This document shows, in pieces, positions 36,218 through 44,144 of a DNA stretch of 44,791 nucleotides (position 1 is the stretch's first letter; every line of letters begins with the position of its first letter). The notes under the pieces were generated by a model. That model was not told where the DNA came from, searched no databases, and saw only the letters and a list, made by a program, of their open reading frames with translations. The stretch is from JAEZVV01 sp036652035 (lineage in GTDB: Bacteria; Pseudomonadota; Gammaproteobacteria; Burkholderiales; Burkholderiaceae_F), in assembly GCA_036652035.1 (NCBI GenBank), contig JAVVWR010000017.1, forward strand, positions 1 to 44,791, written 5' to 3'. The position numbers and the translations under genes are program-made.

Positions 36218-38572
36218 ATGCATCCCTATTGGGCTCACCATGACGGCGGTGGCGATGAATCGTCCGGCCACTCTCTCGAGGACCATCTGGAATCCGTGGC
36301 TCGGGACGCGGCTGGCTTTGCGGCGTCGTGGCGCGGTGATCGCTGGGCCTTTTTAGCCGGGGTCTGGCATGACCTTGGCAAGTACCGGCCTGGATTCCAG
36401 CGCTATATCCGCCAGGACAAGGACGCCCACATCGAAGGCAAGGTGGCGTCCGCTGACAAGACGCATTCGGCTGCCGGCGCCGTGCACGCGATCGATAACT
36501 TTCGGCGTCGGCACGGCAAGCCGGGGGCAACGGCGGCGCGTCTGCTGGCCCAGGTCATAGCCGGGCACCATGCGGGCTTGGCCGACTGGGAGTCGGCCTC
36601 TGGTGCGGGGCGTGATCTGGCTGACCGCTTGCTTGCGCCAGGGGGCGAGTTTTCGGCAGCGAGTCAGCGGGAATACAGCGAAGCGGCCGCCGTCGCTCCC
36701 TCCTCCATCTTGCAGGCCGATGCCGAGTTCGACTGCATTCAAGAGCTGCTGGCCTTGCCGGGGTTGCAGTCCAACCCGATCGCTCTGGCTTTCGCGGTGC
36801 GAATGGTTTTTTCCTGCCTGGTCGATGCCGACTTTCTCGACACCGAGCGCTTCTTCAGCGAGATGCGCAGTCAAGCGCGAGCGGATATCCCGACGATCAA
36901 CGAGCTGTGCGCGGCGCTCGAGAGGCATTTCACGGCACGCGACGCGGCGTTGCGAGAGGCGGCGCGGGCAACGACGCAAGTGAACCGCATCCGCGCCGAG
37001 GTGTTGGAGCAATGCCGCGTCAAGGCGCGGTGCGATCCTGGTTTTTTCTCGCTCGAAGTGCCCACGGGTGGTGGCAAAACACTGTCGTCGCTGGCCTTTG
37101 CGCTTGACCACGCGCAACGGCATGGCCTGCAGCGCGTGATTTACGCCATTCCCTACACCAGCATTATCGAGCAGACCGCCGATGTTTTTCGCGGTGTCTT
37201 CAGTGAACTGGGCAAGGCCGCAGTGATCGAGCACCACAGTCAGGTCGAGAGTGATCCTGCGCACGAGACGCATGCCAGCCGGCTGGCATGCGAGAACTGG
37301 GACGCGCCGCTGGTGGTGACTACCAATGTCCAGTTGTTCGAGTCGCTGTTTGCGGCGCGACCGTCACAGTGCCGCAAGCTGCATCGATTGGCCAAGGCGG
37401 TGATCGTGCTCGACGAGGCGCAGCAATTGCCGCCACGGTTTTTGCAGCCGATCCTCGATGCGCTCAGGCTCCTGGTCGAGTGTTACGGCAGCACGGTCGT
37501 TCTCTGCACCGCCACTCAACCGGCCCTCACTAGCGCAGAGAGCTTTGACCCTCGCCAGCGCCTTCGTGGGCTGCCGGCGCCGGTGCCGATCATTGACCGC
37601 GCCGAGGACGTGTTTGCTCAATTGAGCCGCGTCAAGGTGCATTTCCCGGACGACTGGACGAGCCGCCCTGAGCTGGACGATCTGGCGCGTCGGGTCGCCG
37701 CGCACGATTGCGCCTTGATTGTGGTCGATCGCAAGGCGGATGCCAGAGCGCTTCATGGTTTGCTGCCCGACGGCGCGTTCCACCTCTCGACCGATATGTG
37801 TGGCGCGCATCGTGCTGACACCATCGCCGCCATTCGGCAAGGCTTGATCGATCGCCGGACTGGCGTGGACCGGCGTGTGTTGCACGTCGTCAGCACCCAG
37901 ATGATCGAGGCGGGCGTCGATCTTGACTTTCCCGTTGTGTTCCGGGCGTTGGCCGGGCTCGATTCCATCGCCCAGGCGGCGGGTCGTTGCAACCGCGAGG
38001 GATTGCTCGAGTGCGGCCAGGTCTTTGTCTTCAATCCGCCCAAGGAGGCGCCCGCCGGGCTGCTGCGCAAGGCGGCTCAGGCGACGCGCAGCGTGCTCGA
38101 GGCGCGACCGCTCGATCCGCTCACGCCAGAGGTCTTTCGCCGTTATTTCAAACAGCTCTACGCCGACTGCGATCTCGACCAGGAAGGCATTGTCGAGCTT
38201 TTGCAGACGAGCTTGCGTGGCGCGGGACCGAACATCCGGTTTCGCACGGCAGCCGAGCGATTTCGTTTGATCGAATCCGGATCGGTGCCCGTCATCGTCC
38301 GCTATCGAGGTGGCGCGGCGACCGATACCGTGGCTGAACTGCTCGGCAAGCTGGCCAAGGACGGCCCGTCGCGTTGGCTGTTGCGGGCGCTCCAGCGCTA
38401 TTCAGTCAGTCTGCGTCCAGCGCGCGCGAGCGTGCTCGCCGCGCAAGGCGTGATCGCACCGGCGCCGGGTTTGCCGGATTGGTACGTCCAGCAATCCGAC
38501 CTGTTCTATCACCCCGCGCTCGGCGTTGATCCCGAGGGGGCGTCCTTCGACCCCGTGGCTTATGTCGTGTAA
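36218..38572 (+). CDS. cas3: CRISPR-associated nuclease-helicase Cas3 (type I-C)
   Basis: This single-strand DNA nuclease-helicase is recruited by Cascade after R-loop formation. From the ATG giving MHPYWAHHDG it has 784 residues. The N-terminal HD nuclease shows H51-D52 in WHDLGKYRPGF, plus later histidines in THSAAGAVHA and AGHHAGLADW. The superfamily 2 helicase has Walker A PTGGGKT (282-288), the DEAH-type box D399-E-A-Q, motif III CTATQPAL and motif VI QAAGRCNREG. A GTG start at 36161 is open but adds an unrelated leader peptide. It is the first gene of a seven-gene cas set in canonical I-C order. Confidence 0.95.
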   Translation: MHPYWAHHDGGGDESSGHSLEDHLESVARDAAGFAASWRGDRWAFLAGVWHDLGKYRPGFQRYIRQDKDAHIEGKVASADKTHSAAGAVHAIDNFRRRHGKPGATAARLLAQVIAGHHAGLADWESASGAGRDLADRLLAPGGEFSAASQREYSEAAAVAPSSILQADAEFDCIQELLALPGLQSNPIALAFAVRMVFSCLVDADFLDTERFFSEMRSQARADIPTINELCAALERHFTARDAALREAARATTQVNRIRAEVLEQCRVKARCDPGFFSLEVPTGGGKTLSSLAFALDHAQRHGLQRVIYAIPYTSIIEQTADVFRGVFSELGKAAVIEHHSQVESDPAHETHASRLACENWDAPLVVTTNVQLFESLFAARPSQCRKLHRLAKAVIVLDEAQQLPPRFLQPILDALRLLVECYGSTVVLCTATQPALTSAESFDPRQRLRGLPAPVPIIDRAEDVFAQLSRVKVHFPDDWTSRPELDDLARRVAAHDCALIVVDRKADARALHGLLPDGAFHLSTDMCGAHRADTIAAIRQGLIDRRTGVDRRVLHVVSTQMIEAGVDLDFPVVFRALAGLDSIAQAAGRCNREGLLECGQVFVFNPPKEAPAGLLRKAAQATRSVLEARPLDPLTPEVFRRYFKQLYADCDLDQEGIVELLQTSLRGAGPNIRFRTAAERFRLIESGSVPVIVRYRGGAATDTVAELLGKLAKDGPSRWLLRALQRYSVSLRPARASVLAAQGVIAPAPGLPDWYVQQSDLFYHPALGVDPEGASFDPVAYVV

Positions 38573-38583
38573 GGAAGATCGCA

Positions 38584-39318
38584 TTGAAAACCTACTGCCT
38601 TGAAGTGAGGGGCGATTTCGCCTGCTTTACCCGGCCCGAAATGAAGGTCGAGCGCGTCAGCTACGACGTGATCACACCGTCGGCGGCCCGTGCGGTGTTC
38701 GAGTCGATTTTCTGGAAGCCTGAGGTGCACTGGAATATCACCCGGATCGAAGTTCTCAATCCGATCCGCTGGATCAACTTGCGGCGTAACGAGGTCGGCA
38801 AGAAAGTCTCGGTCGACAGCATCAAGTCGATCATGAAGCAGGGATCGGGACGGTTCGGCCTCGATGTCGAGGACGAGCGAGTGCAAAGAGCCGGGCTGTT
38901 TCTGCGCGATGTGGCGTATCGGCTCCACGCCCGGCTCGAATCCCGCGCGGGGGCGTGCGCCCACGGTGCTCGATTCGCCCGCCTCGCCGACCTACCCATC
39001 GATCGCGGTGAAGCGGCTCTCGAGCGCCCCGCGGCTCATCCGGCGAAGTACATGAGCATGTTCGAGCGCCGCGCCACCCGCGGGCAGTGCGTCAACCAGC
39101 CTTACCTCGGGTGCCGAGAGTTCGCCGCGGACTTTCGTCTGGTGACCGATCTCGCGGGCGAGCGGCCGGCGTTGGACGACACCCGCGATCTGGGCTTCAT
39201 GCTGCACGACCTGAATTTTCAAGGAGAGAGCGGGATCGAACCGCGGTTTTTCCGTGCGCAGATGAAGCACGGGGTCATCGATGTACCGGCGATGGGTGCG
39301 GCCGAGGTGATCGCATGA
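38584..39318 (+). CDS. cas5c: Cas5c (Cas5d), crRNA endonuclease of type I-C Cascade
   Basis: In type I-C, Cas5 replaces Cas6: it cuts the repeat RNA at the base of its hairpin and stays bound to the 5' handle. The protein has 244 residues, with the family text TPSAARAVFESIFWKPEVHW (32-51), PIRWINLRRNEVG and, near residue 170, GQCVNQPYLGCREFAADF. The start is TTG (38584-38586) with an AAGGAAG Shine-Dalgarno; no ATG fits. A stretch of about 33 residues (125-157, Arg/Ala-rich) before the HPAKYMSMF block seems longer than I remember for this family and may be an insertion. The stop overlaps the cas8c start (ATGA). Confidence 0.93.
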   Translation: MKTYCLEVRGDFACFTRPEMKVERVSYDVITPSAARAVFESIFWKPEVHWNITRIEVLNPIRWINLRRNEVGKKVSVDSIKSIMKQGSGRFGLDVEDERVQRAGLFLRDVAYRLHARLESRAGACAHGARFARLADLPIDRGEAALERPAAHPAKYMSMFERRATRGQCVNQPYLGCREFAADFRLVTDLAGERPALDDTRDLGFMLHDLNFQGESGIEPRFFRAQMKHGVIDVPAMGAAEVIA

Positions 39319-41054
39319 TCCTGCAATCGCTCAATGAGTTGTACGAACGCCGGCAAGCTGCCGCTGACCCGGCCGATCACCTGCCAAGTTTTGGATTCGA
39401 GGACAAGGCGATTCCGTTCGTGATCGAAATCGACGGTGCGGGCGCCTTGATTCAAATCCGGGACACCCGCGAACCGGTTGGAAAGAAGCTGCGACCGCGC
39501 TCGTTTCTGGTGCCGCAAGGCGTCAAGCGCACGGTCGGGGTGGCCGCCAATCTGCTCTGGGATACGGTCGAATACGTGTTGGGAGTCGAGGTCCACGCCA
39601 AGGGAAAAGAAGGGCAGGTCCGCAAGCCCGAGCGCCTGATGGCAATGCGTGAGGCTTTTGCCGAACGGATCAAGTCGCTTCCCGTGGCCGTGCAAAACGA
39701 CGCCGGTGTGCGCGCCGTTCTGGCGTTTCTCTCGGCGCCACCGCTGGCCGCGCTGGCCGCCGATTCGGCATGGTCGGTGCTGATCGATGAAAATCCCGTG
39801 GTCAGCTTTCGGCTCGTGGGTGACGCCGGCTTGGTCTGTCAGCGCCCGGCCGTATCCGCTGCGGTGGTGCCGGAGAGCGGGGGTGACGAAGGCATGTGCC
39901 TCATCACGGGCGGCCAGGGGGCATTGGAGCGCTTGCATACCTCGATCAAGGGCGTCTGGGGCGCACAGAGTTCGGGGGCGAACATCGTATCGTTCAATTA
40001 CCCCGCGTTTGAATCCTTCGGCCGAGAGCAAGGTGGCAATGCTCCAGTCGGCAAGCAAGCTGCCTTCGCCTATACGACCGCGCTTAATGATTTGCTCGCG
40101 GCGGATTCACCTCACCGCTTGCAGATCGGCGATAGCAGCACGGTGGTGTGGGCCGAACATGCCGACGAACTTGAGAGTGCATTTCCGTTGCTCTTTGGCG
40201 AGTCGGCAGACGATCCCAGCCATGGTGTCGAGGCCGCTCGCAAGTTGCTGACGGCCGTGAATTCGGGGCGTTTGGCTGGCGTCGACGGCGAGAACCGCTT
40301 TCACATTCTTGGTCTTGCGCCCAATGCGGCGCGGATCGCGATCCGGTTTTGGCAGGTCGAGCCGCTCGCCAATCTGGCGCCTCGTGTGCTGCGCCACTTT
40401 GAGGACTTGCGTCTCGCACGTCCGCCGCAGGCGCCGGAATACCTCTCGCTGTTTCGCGTCCTGGTCAGCTGCGCCGCGCTCGGCAAGGCCGACAACATTC
40501 CGCCGCGCCTGAGCGGTGAGCTCGTGCGGGCCATCCTTGCCGGCGAAAACACGCCGTATCCGCAAGCTTTGCTCAATGCCGCGGTCAACCGCTGCCGGGC
40601 CGAGCGCGATGTGCCGTATCCGCGCGCGGCCGCCATCAAGGCCTGGCTCAACCGTCAGATCCGTTTCACCGACTCCAAGGAAAGGGAATTCACTCCCATG
40701 CTCGATCTCGACAATCGGAACCCGGCCTATCGCCTGGGGCGGCTGTTTGCCACGCTGGAGAAAATCCAGGAGGAAGCCCAGCCGGGCATCAACGCCACTA
40801 TCCGCGAGCGCTACTACAGCGCCGCGTCGAGCTCGCCGGTGGCGGTGTTCACCACCTTGCTCCGTCTCAAGAATCACCACCTCGCCAAGCTTGGCGCCGG
40901 CCGGCGCATCGGCTTTGAGCGGCTGCTGAGCGAGATTCTCGCCGCGGTCGCCGATTTTCCCGTTCATCTCAATCTGCAGGATCAAGGGCGTTTTGCCCTG
41001 GGCTACTACCACCAACGCCAGGCCTTCTTCACCAAGGCCTCCGACAAGGAATGA
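39315..41054 (+). CDS. cas8c: Cas8c (Csd1), large subunit of type I-C Cascade
   Basis: Cas8c is the large subunit that recognises the PAM. Its 579 residues are a usual Csd1 length. It begins MILQSLNELYERR with the family-typical GFEDKAIPFVIEID and PRSFLVPQGVKRTVGVAANLLWD text. The C-terminal 118 residues form the region made separately as Cas11c from an internal start. The ATG overlaps the cas5c stop (ATGA), and the stop overlaps the cas7c start (ATGA), so the three Cascade genes are translationally coupled. All family landmarks are intact. Confidence 0.94.
   Translation: MILQSLNELYERRQAAADPADHLPSFGFEDKAIPFVIEIDGAGALIQIRDTREPVGKKLRPRSFLVPQGVKRTVGVAANLLWDTVEYVLGVEVHAKGKEGQVRKPERLMAMREAFAERIKSLPVAVQNDAGVRAVLAFLSAPPLAALAADSAWSVLIDENPVVSFRLVGDAGLVCQRPAVSAAVVPESGGDEGMCLITGGQGALERLHTSIKGVWGAQSSGANIVSFNYPAFESFGREQGGNAPVGKQAAFAYTTALNDLLAADSPHRLQIGDSSTVVWAEHADELESAFPLLFGESADDPSHGVEAARKLLTAVNSGRLAGVDGENRFHILGLAPNAARIAIRFWQVEPLANLAPRVLRHFEDLRLARPPQAPEYLSLFRVLVSCAALGKADNIPPRLSGELVRAILAGENTPYPQALLNAAVNRCRAERDVPYPRAAAIKAWLNRQIRFTDSKEREFTPMLDLDNRNPAYRLGRLFATLEKIQEEAQPGINATIRERYYSAASSSPVAVFTTLLRLKNHHLAKLGAGRRIGFERLLSEILAAVADFPVHLNLQDQGRFALGYYHQRQAFFTKASDKE
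40698..41054 (+). CDS. cas11c: Cas11c small subunit from internal start within cas8c
   Basis: Type I-C systems are known to make the Cascade small subunit by internal translation of cas8c. Here an in-frame ATG (40698-40700) begins MLDLDNRNPAYRLGRLF. It is preceded by a purine-rich AAGGAAAGGGA at 40677-40687, ten bases upstream, a strong candidate Shine-Dalgarno. The product would be 118 residues, largely helical, the expected size of Cas11c. It would bind along the Cas7 backbone opposite Cas8. The placement matches the known start before the conserved NRNPAYRLGRLFA stretch. Expression is inferred. Confidence 0.8.
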   Translation: MLDLDNRNPAYRLGRLFATLEKIQEEAQPGINATIRERYYSAASSSPVAVFTTLLRLKNHHLAKLGAGRRIGFERLLSEILAAVADFPVHLNLQDQGRFALGYYHQRQAFFTKASDKE

Positions 41055-41941
41055 CCATGGCCATCGCCAACCGCTACGACTTCGTCCTCTTGTTTGATGT
41101 CAAGGACGGCAACCCCAATGGCGATCCCGACGCCGGCAATCTGCCGCGAATGGATGCTGAGACCGGCCACGGCCTGGTCACCGATGTTGCACTCAAACGC
41201 AAGGTGCGCAATTTCATCGGTCTGGCCAAGGGTGAGAACCCGCCCTACGAGATCTACGTCAAAGAGAAGGCGGTTCTCAACCGGGCTCATGAACGCGCCT
41301 ATATCGCCATTGGCGAGGAAGCGGCCCTCAAGGTGTCGGGTGACAAACGCAAGGGCAGCGGCGACATGGTCGAGCGCGCGCGGGCCTGGATGTGCAAGAA
41401 CTTTTTCGATGTGCGTACTTTTGGTGCCGTCATGTCCACGGGAGTCAATTGTGGTCAGGTGCGTGGTCCGGTGCAGATGACTTTCGCGCGCTCGGTCGAT
41501 CCGATCATCACCCTCGAGCATTCGATCACCCGGATGGCGGTGGCTACCGAGGCCGAAGCCGAGCGTCAGGACGGCGATAACCGCACCATGGGACGCAAGT
41601 TCACAGTGCCCTATGGCCTGTATCGATCGCATGGATTTGTCTCGGCCTTCCTGGCAAGGCAAACCGAATTCTCGGACCAAGACCTTGAGCTGTTTCTCAC
41701 GGCTCTCGAGCAAATGTTCGAGCACGATCGTTCGGCGGCGCGTGGCGAGATGTGTACCCGCGCGCTGATTGTGTTCAAGCATGACAGCGAGCTGGGCAGT
41801 GCCCACGCGCATAGCCTGTTTGATCGGGTTGGTGTTCGTCGCAAAGCGGATGTCGAGGTGGTTCGGCACTTCGACGACTACGAGATCGTGATCGACGAGG
41901 CCGGTTTGCCGCCGGGTGTGAGTGTGGTCCGGCGCGTTTGA
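41051..41941 (+). CDS. cas7c: Cas7c (Csd2), backbone subunit of type I-C Cascade
   Basis: Cas7c polymerises along the crRNA spacer to form the Cascade backbone. It has 296 residues. Typical Csd2 landmarks are the first strand YDFVLLFDVKDGNPNGDPDAG (9-29, abridged family signature), NLPRMDAETGHGLVTDVALKRKVR, FDVRTFGAVMSTG and the VRGPVQMTFARSVDPI block. The start ATG overlaps the cas8c stop; a second Met two codons later is also possible. It is followed by a 55-base spacer before cas4, the largest gap within the cas genes. Confidence 0.95.
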   Translation: MTMAIANRYDFVLLFDVKDGNPNGDPDAGNLPRMDAETGHGLVTDVALKRKVRNFIGLAKGENPPYEIYVKEKAVLNRAHERAYIAIGEEAALKVSGDKRKGSGDMVERARAWMCKNFFDVRTFGAVMSTGVNCGQVRGPVQMTFARSVDPIITLEHSITRMAVATEAEAERQDGDNRTMGRKFTVPYGLYRSHGFVSAFLARQTEFSDQDLELFLTALEQMFEHDRSAARGEMCTRALIVFKHDSELGSAHAHSLFDRVGVRRKADVEVVRHFDDYEIVIDEAGLPPGVSVVRRV

Positions 41942-41996
41942 TCCAGGCCAATGGCAGGCGGGCACTGAGCTTCGCGTCAGGCCCGTACCGACGCTA

Positions 41997-42626
41997 ATGA
42001 TGGACGACGCCGATACCGTTTCGATCTCCGCGCTTCAACACTGGAGTTACTGCCCGCGCCAGTGCGGCCTGATCCATGTGGAGCAGGCCTTTGCGGAGAA
42101 TGTTCACACCTTGCGTGGTCAGGCAACGCATGCCCGGGCGGACGAACCGGGGTGTGAGACACGGGCCGGCCTGCGGGTTGAGCGTGCCATGCCCTTGGCG
42201 AGCGAAATGCTTGGCTTGCTTGGTAAGGCCGATGTGGTGGAGTTCCTGCCCGATGGCACGCCCTATCCGGTCGAGTACAAGCACGGGCGTCATACCAAGG
42301 CGCTGCGCGGGCACGACCGCTTGCAGCTGGCAGCGCAAGCCCTGTGCCTGGAAGAAATGACGGGTCGCAATGTGCCAGAAGGGGCTTTGTTTTATGCCAG
42401 TTCGCATCGACGGGTGACAGTGTCGATCGACGCCGCGCTGCGAGCCTCGGTCGAGCAGGCGATCGAGGCGGTGCGCACGATGATTCGTGCTGGGCGTTTG
42501 CCCGCTCCCGTCAACGACGAGCGATGTACCCACTGTTCGCTGATTGACATCTGTCAGCCCGCATTGCTGCAGGATGCCACCGCCCTGGCGCGACTTCGCA
42601 TCGATCTTTTCGATCCCGATTCCTGA
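41997..42626 (+). CDS. cas4: Cas4 exonuclease, adaptation protein
   Basis: Cas4 is an iron-sulfur RecB-family nuclease that trims prespacers and sets PAM-dependent orientation with Cas1-Cas2. It has 209 residues. The cluster cysteines are C19 and C23 (YCPRQC) near the N terminus and C177, C180 and C186 (CTHCSLIDIC) near the C terminus. The nuclease core has GKADVVEF and the PVEYKHG motif (acid plus Glu-x-Lys), and a QLAAQALCLEE helix. Two adjacent ATGs (41997, 42000) can start it; the open frame extends further upstream into cas7c. cas1 begins 12 bases after the stop. Confidence 0.93.
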   Translation: MMDDADTVSISALQHWSYCPRQCGLIHVEQAFAENVHTLRGQATHARADEPGCETRAGLRVERAMPLASEMLGLLGKADVVEFLPDGTPYPVEYKHGRHTKALRGHDRLQLAAQALCLEEMTGRNVPEGALFYASSHRRVTVSIDAALRASVEQAIEAVRTMIRAGRLPAPVNDERCTHCSLIDICQPALLQDATALARLRIDLFDPDS

Positions 42627-42638
42627 TCCGGATTTAGC

Positions 42639-43667
42639 ATGGAATTGCTCAATACTCTGTATGTCACCACGGCCGAGACCTATCTTCGGCTCGAAAACAA
42701 AACCGTGCGGATCGAGGTCGAGCGGGAATTGCGCTTGCAGGTTCCGCTGCATCACTTGGTCAGTGTGGTGTGTTTTGGCAACGTTGGTTTTTCTACGCCG
42801 CTGGTGCATACCTTGGCCGATGCGGGAATCGCGTTGGTTTTGCTCGATGCCAATGGTCGTTTCAAGGCCCGTATCGAAGGGGCGGTGGGTGGCAATGTGC
42901 TGCTGCGACGGGCTCAACATGGCCGCGCTTGTGACTCGGCCTTTGGCTTGGAGGTGGCGCGAAACATGGTGGCTGGAAAGGTCAAGAACGCTCGCAACGT
43001 AATTCTGCGTGGCGCGCGTGACAGCAAGGTCGAGGACGATGCCGTTACTCTGGCACGGAGCGCCGATGATCTTGCCGCTGCACTGCGCAGCTTGGCTGGA
43101 GTCGCCAGTCTTGATGAATTGCGCGGAGTCGAGGGCCATGCGGCAAAGCGCTACTTTGCCTGCATCGGTCGTCTGGTGCGGGCCGACGCCAGACCTGCTT
43201 TTGCCATGGACGGGAGAAACCGCAGGCCGCCGCGTGACCGCTTCAACGCGCTGATCTCTTTTCTTTATTCGATGTGGATGAACGATTGCCGCTCGGCGCT
43301 CGAGAGTGTTGGCCTGGACCCGCAAGTCGGATTTCTCCACGCGCTGCGTCCGGGAAGAGCGGCCTTGGCGCTCGACCTGGTAGAAGAATTTCGACCGTTC
43401 GCCGATCGGCTCGCTCTGACTTTGGTTAATCGAGAGCAACTTCGGGCGAAGGACTTTACGGAGCAGTCGGGGGGTGGTGTGGCCTTGTCGCCCGATGCAC
43501 GCAAATTGGTGGTGACTGCCTTCCAGGAACGCAAGAAGGAAGAGTTGGCTCATCCGCTGCTTGCGCAACCCATTGCCCTGGGATTGGCGCCTTTCATACA
43601 AGCGCGGTTGTTGGCGCGGGCTCTGCGCGGCGAGACCGAGACCTATGTTCCTTTCGTGTTCAGGTGA
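42639..43667 (+). CDS. cas1: Cas1 integrase (type I-C)
   Basis: Cas1 inserts new spacers at the leader end of the array as a Cas1-Cas2 complex. It has 342 residues. The N-terminal beta domain includes LENKTVRIEV and HHLVSVVCFGNVGFS. The metal-binding site is E165 in VEGHAAKRYF, H234 in GFLHALRPGR and acidic residues D246 and E249 in ALDLVEEFRP. The sequence is of the I-C type (MELLNTLYVTT start). The stop lies 4 bases before the cas2 GTG. Confidence 0.96.
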   Translation: MELLNTLYVTTAETYLRLENKTVRIEVERELRLQVPLHHLVSVVCFGNVGFSTPLVHTLADAGIALVLLDANGRFKARIEGAVGGNVLLRRAQHGRACDSAFGLEVARNMVAGKVKNARNVILRGARDSKVEDDAVTLARSADDLAAALRSLAGVASLDELRGVEGHAAKRYFACIGRLVRADARPAFAMDGRNRRPPRDRFNALISFLYSMWMNDCRSALESVGLDPQVGFLHALRPGRAALALDLVEEFRPFADRLALTLVNREQLRAKDFTEQSGGGVALSPDARKLVVTAFQERKKEELAHPLLAQPIALGLAPFIQARLLARALRGETETYVPFVFR

Positions 43668-43671
43668 GTGA

Positions 43672-43962
43672 GTGCTGGTCCTGGTCTGCTATGACGTCAA
43701 CACTGAAACCTCGCAAGGGAGACGGCGCTTGCGACGTGTTGCCAAAGTCTGTGAGAGCACGGGGCAGCGCGTGCAGAAATCCGTGTTTGAATGCCAAGTC
43801 AACCTGATGCAGATGGAGGCGTTGGAGCGGCGTTTGCTTGCTGAAATCGATATCGCTCAGGATTGCCTGCGAATTTATCGATTGGCTGATGGCCGCGGCA
43901 ATGAAGTGCGTGAGTACGGTAGTTTTCGGGCCGTGGACTTCACCAGCAGTTTGGTGATCTAG
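43672..43962 (+). CDS. cas2: Cas2 adaptation protein
   Basis: This small ferredoxin-fold protein of 96 residues forms the dimer that bridges two Cas1 dimers. The N-terminal VLVCYDVNT carries the usual strand-1 aspartate (D8), followed by GRRRLRRVAKVCESTGQRVQKSVFEC, typical of I-C Cas2. The start is GTG; no ATG is available near it. It starts 4 bases after the cas1 stop. It is the last cas gene before the leader and array. Confidence 0.94.
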   Translation: MLVLVCYDVNTETSQGRRRLRRVAKVCESTGQRVQKSVFECQVNLMQMEALERRLLAEIDIAQDCLRIYRLADGRGNEVREYGSFRAVDFTSSLVI

Positions 43963-44144
43963 ATTCGCGCGAACCCTTGGCGGACATGGCTTGCGTATAA
44001 GGTTCGCGCACTGTGTATCTTGTTGTTTTATTGGAAGGAATCGACCGGTGGCGAACGCGGCGCCGGTCAGGAAGGGAAACCGATGGACAGGTTCGCGAAT
44101 CGAAGGAAATTTTCTCTTTCGAACCAGAGACTTGCTTGTCAGCC
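43963..44144 (+). promoter_or_regulatory. CRISPR leader
   Basis: These 182 non-coding bases between cas2 and the first repeat have a T-rich stretch around 44015-44035. A possible promoter is TTGCGT (43991-43996) with TGTATC (44014-44019) at 17-base spacing, which is weak. Leader-proximal placement next to cas1-cas2 indicates that transcription and spacer addition run from left to right. Confidence 0.75.
43967..44009 (+). repeat. Inverted repeat after cas2, with a third copy in the leader
   Basis: GCGCGAACC (43967-43975) and GGTTCGCGC (44001-44009) are perfect inverted copies 25 bases apart. GGTTCGCG recurs at 44090-44097. It could fold as the 3' end of the cas mRNA or serve as a protein-binding site in the leader. 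Confidence 0.6.
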
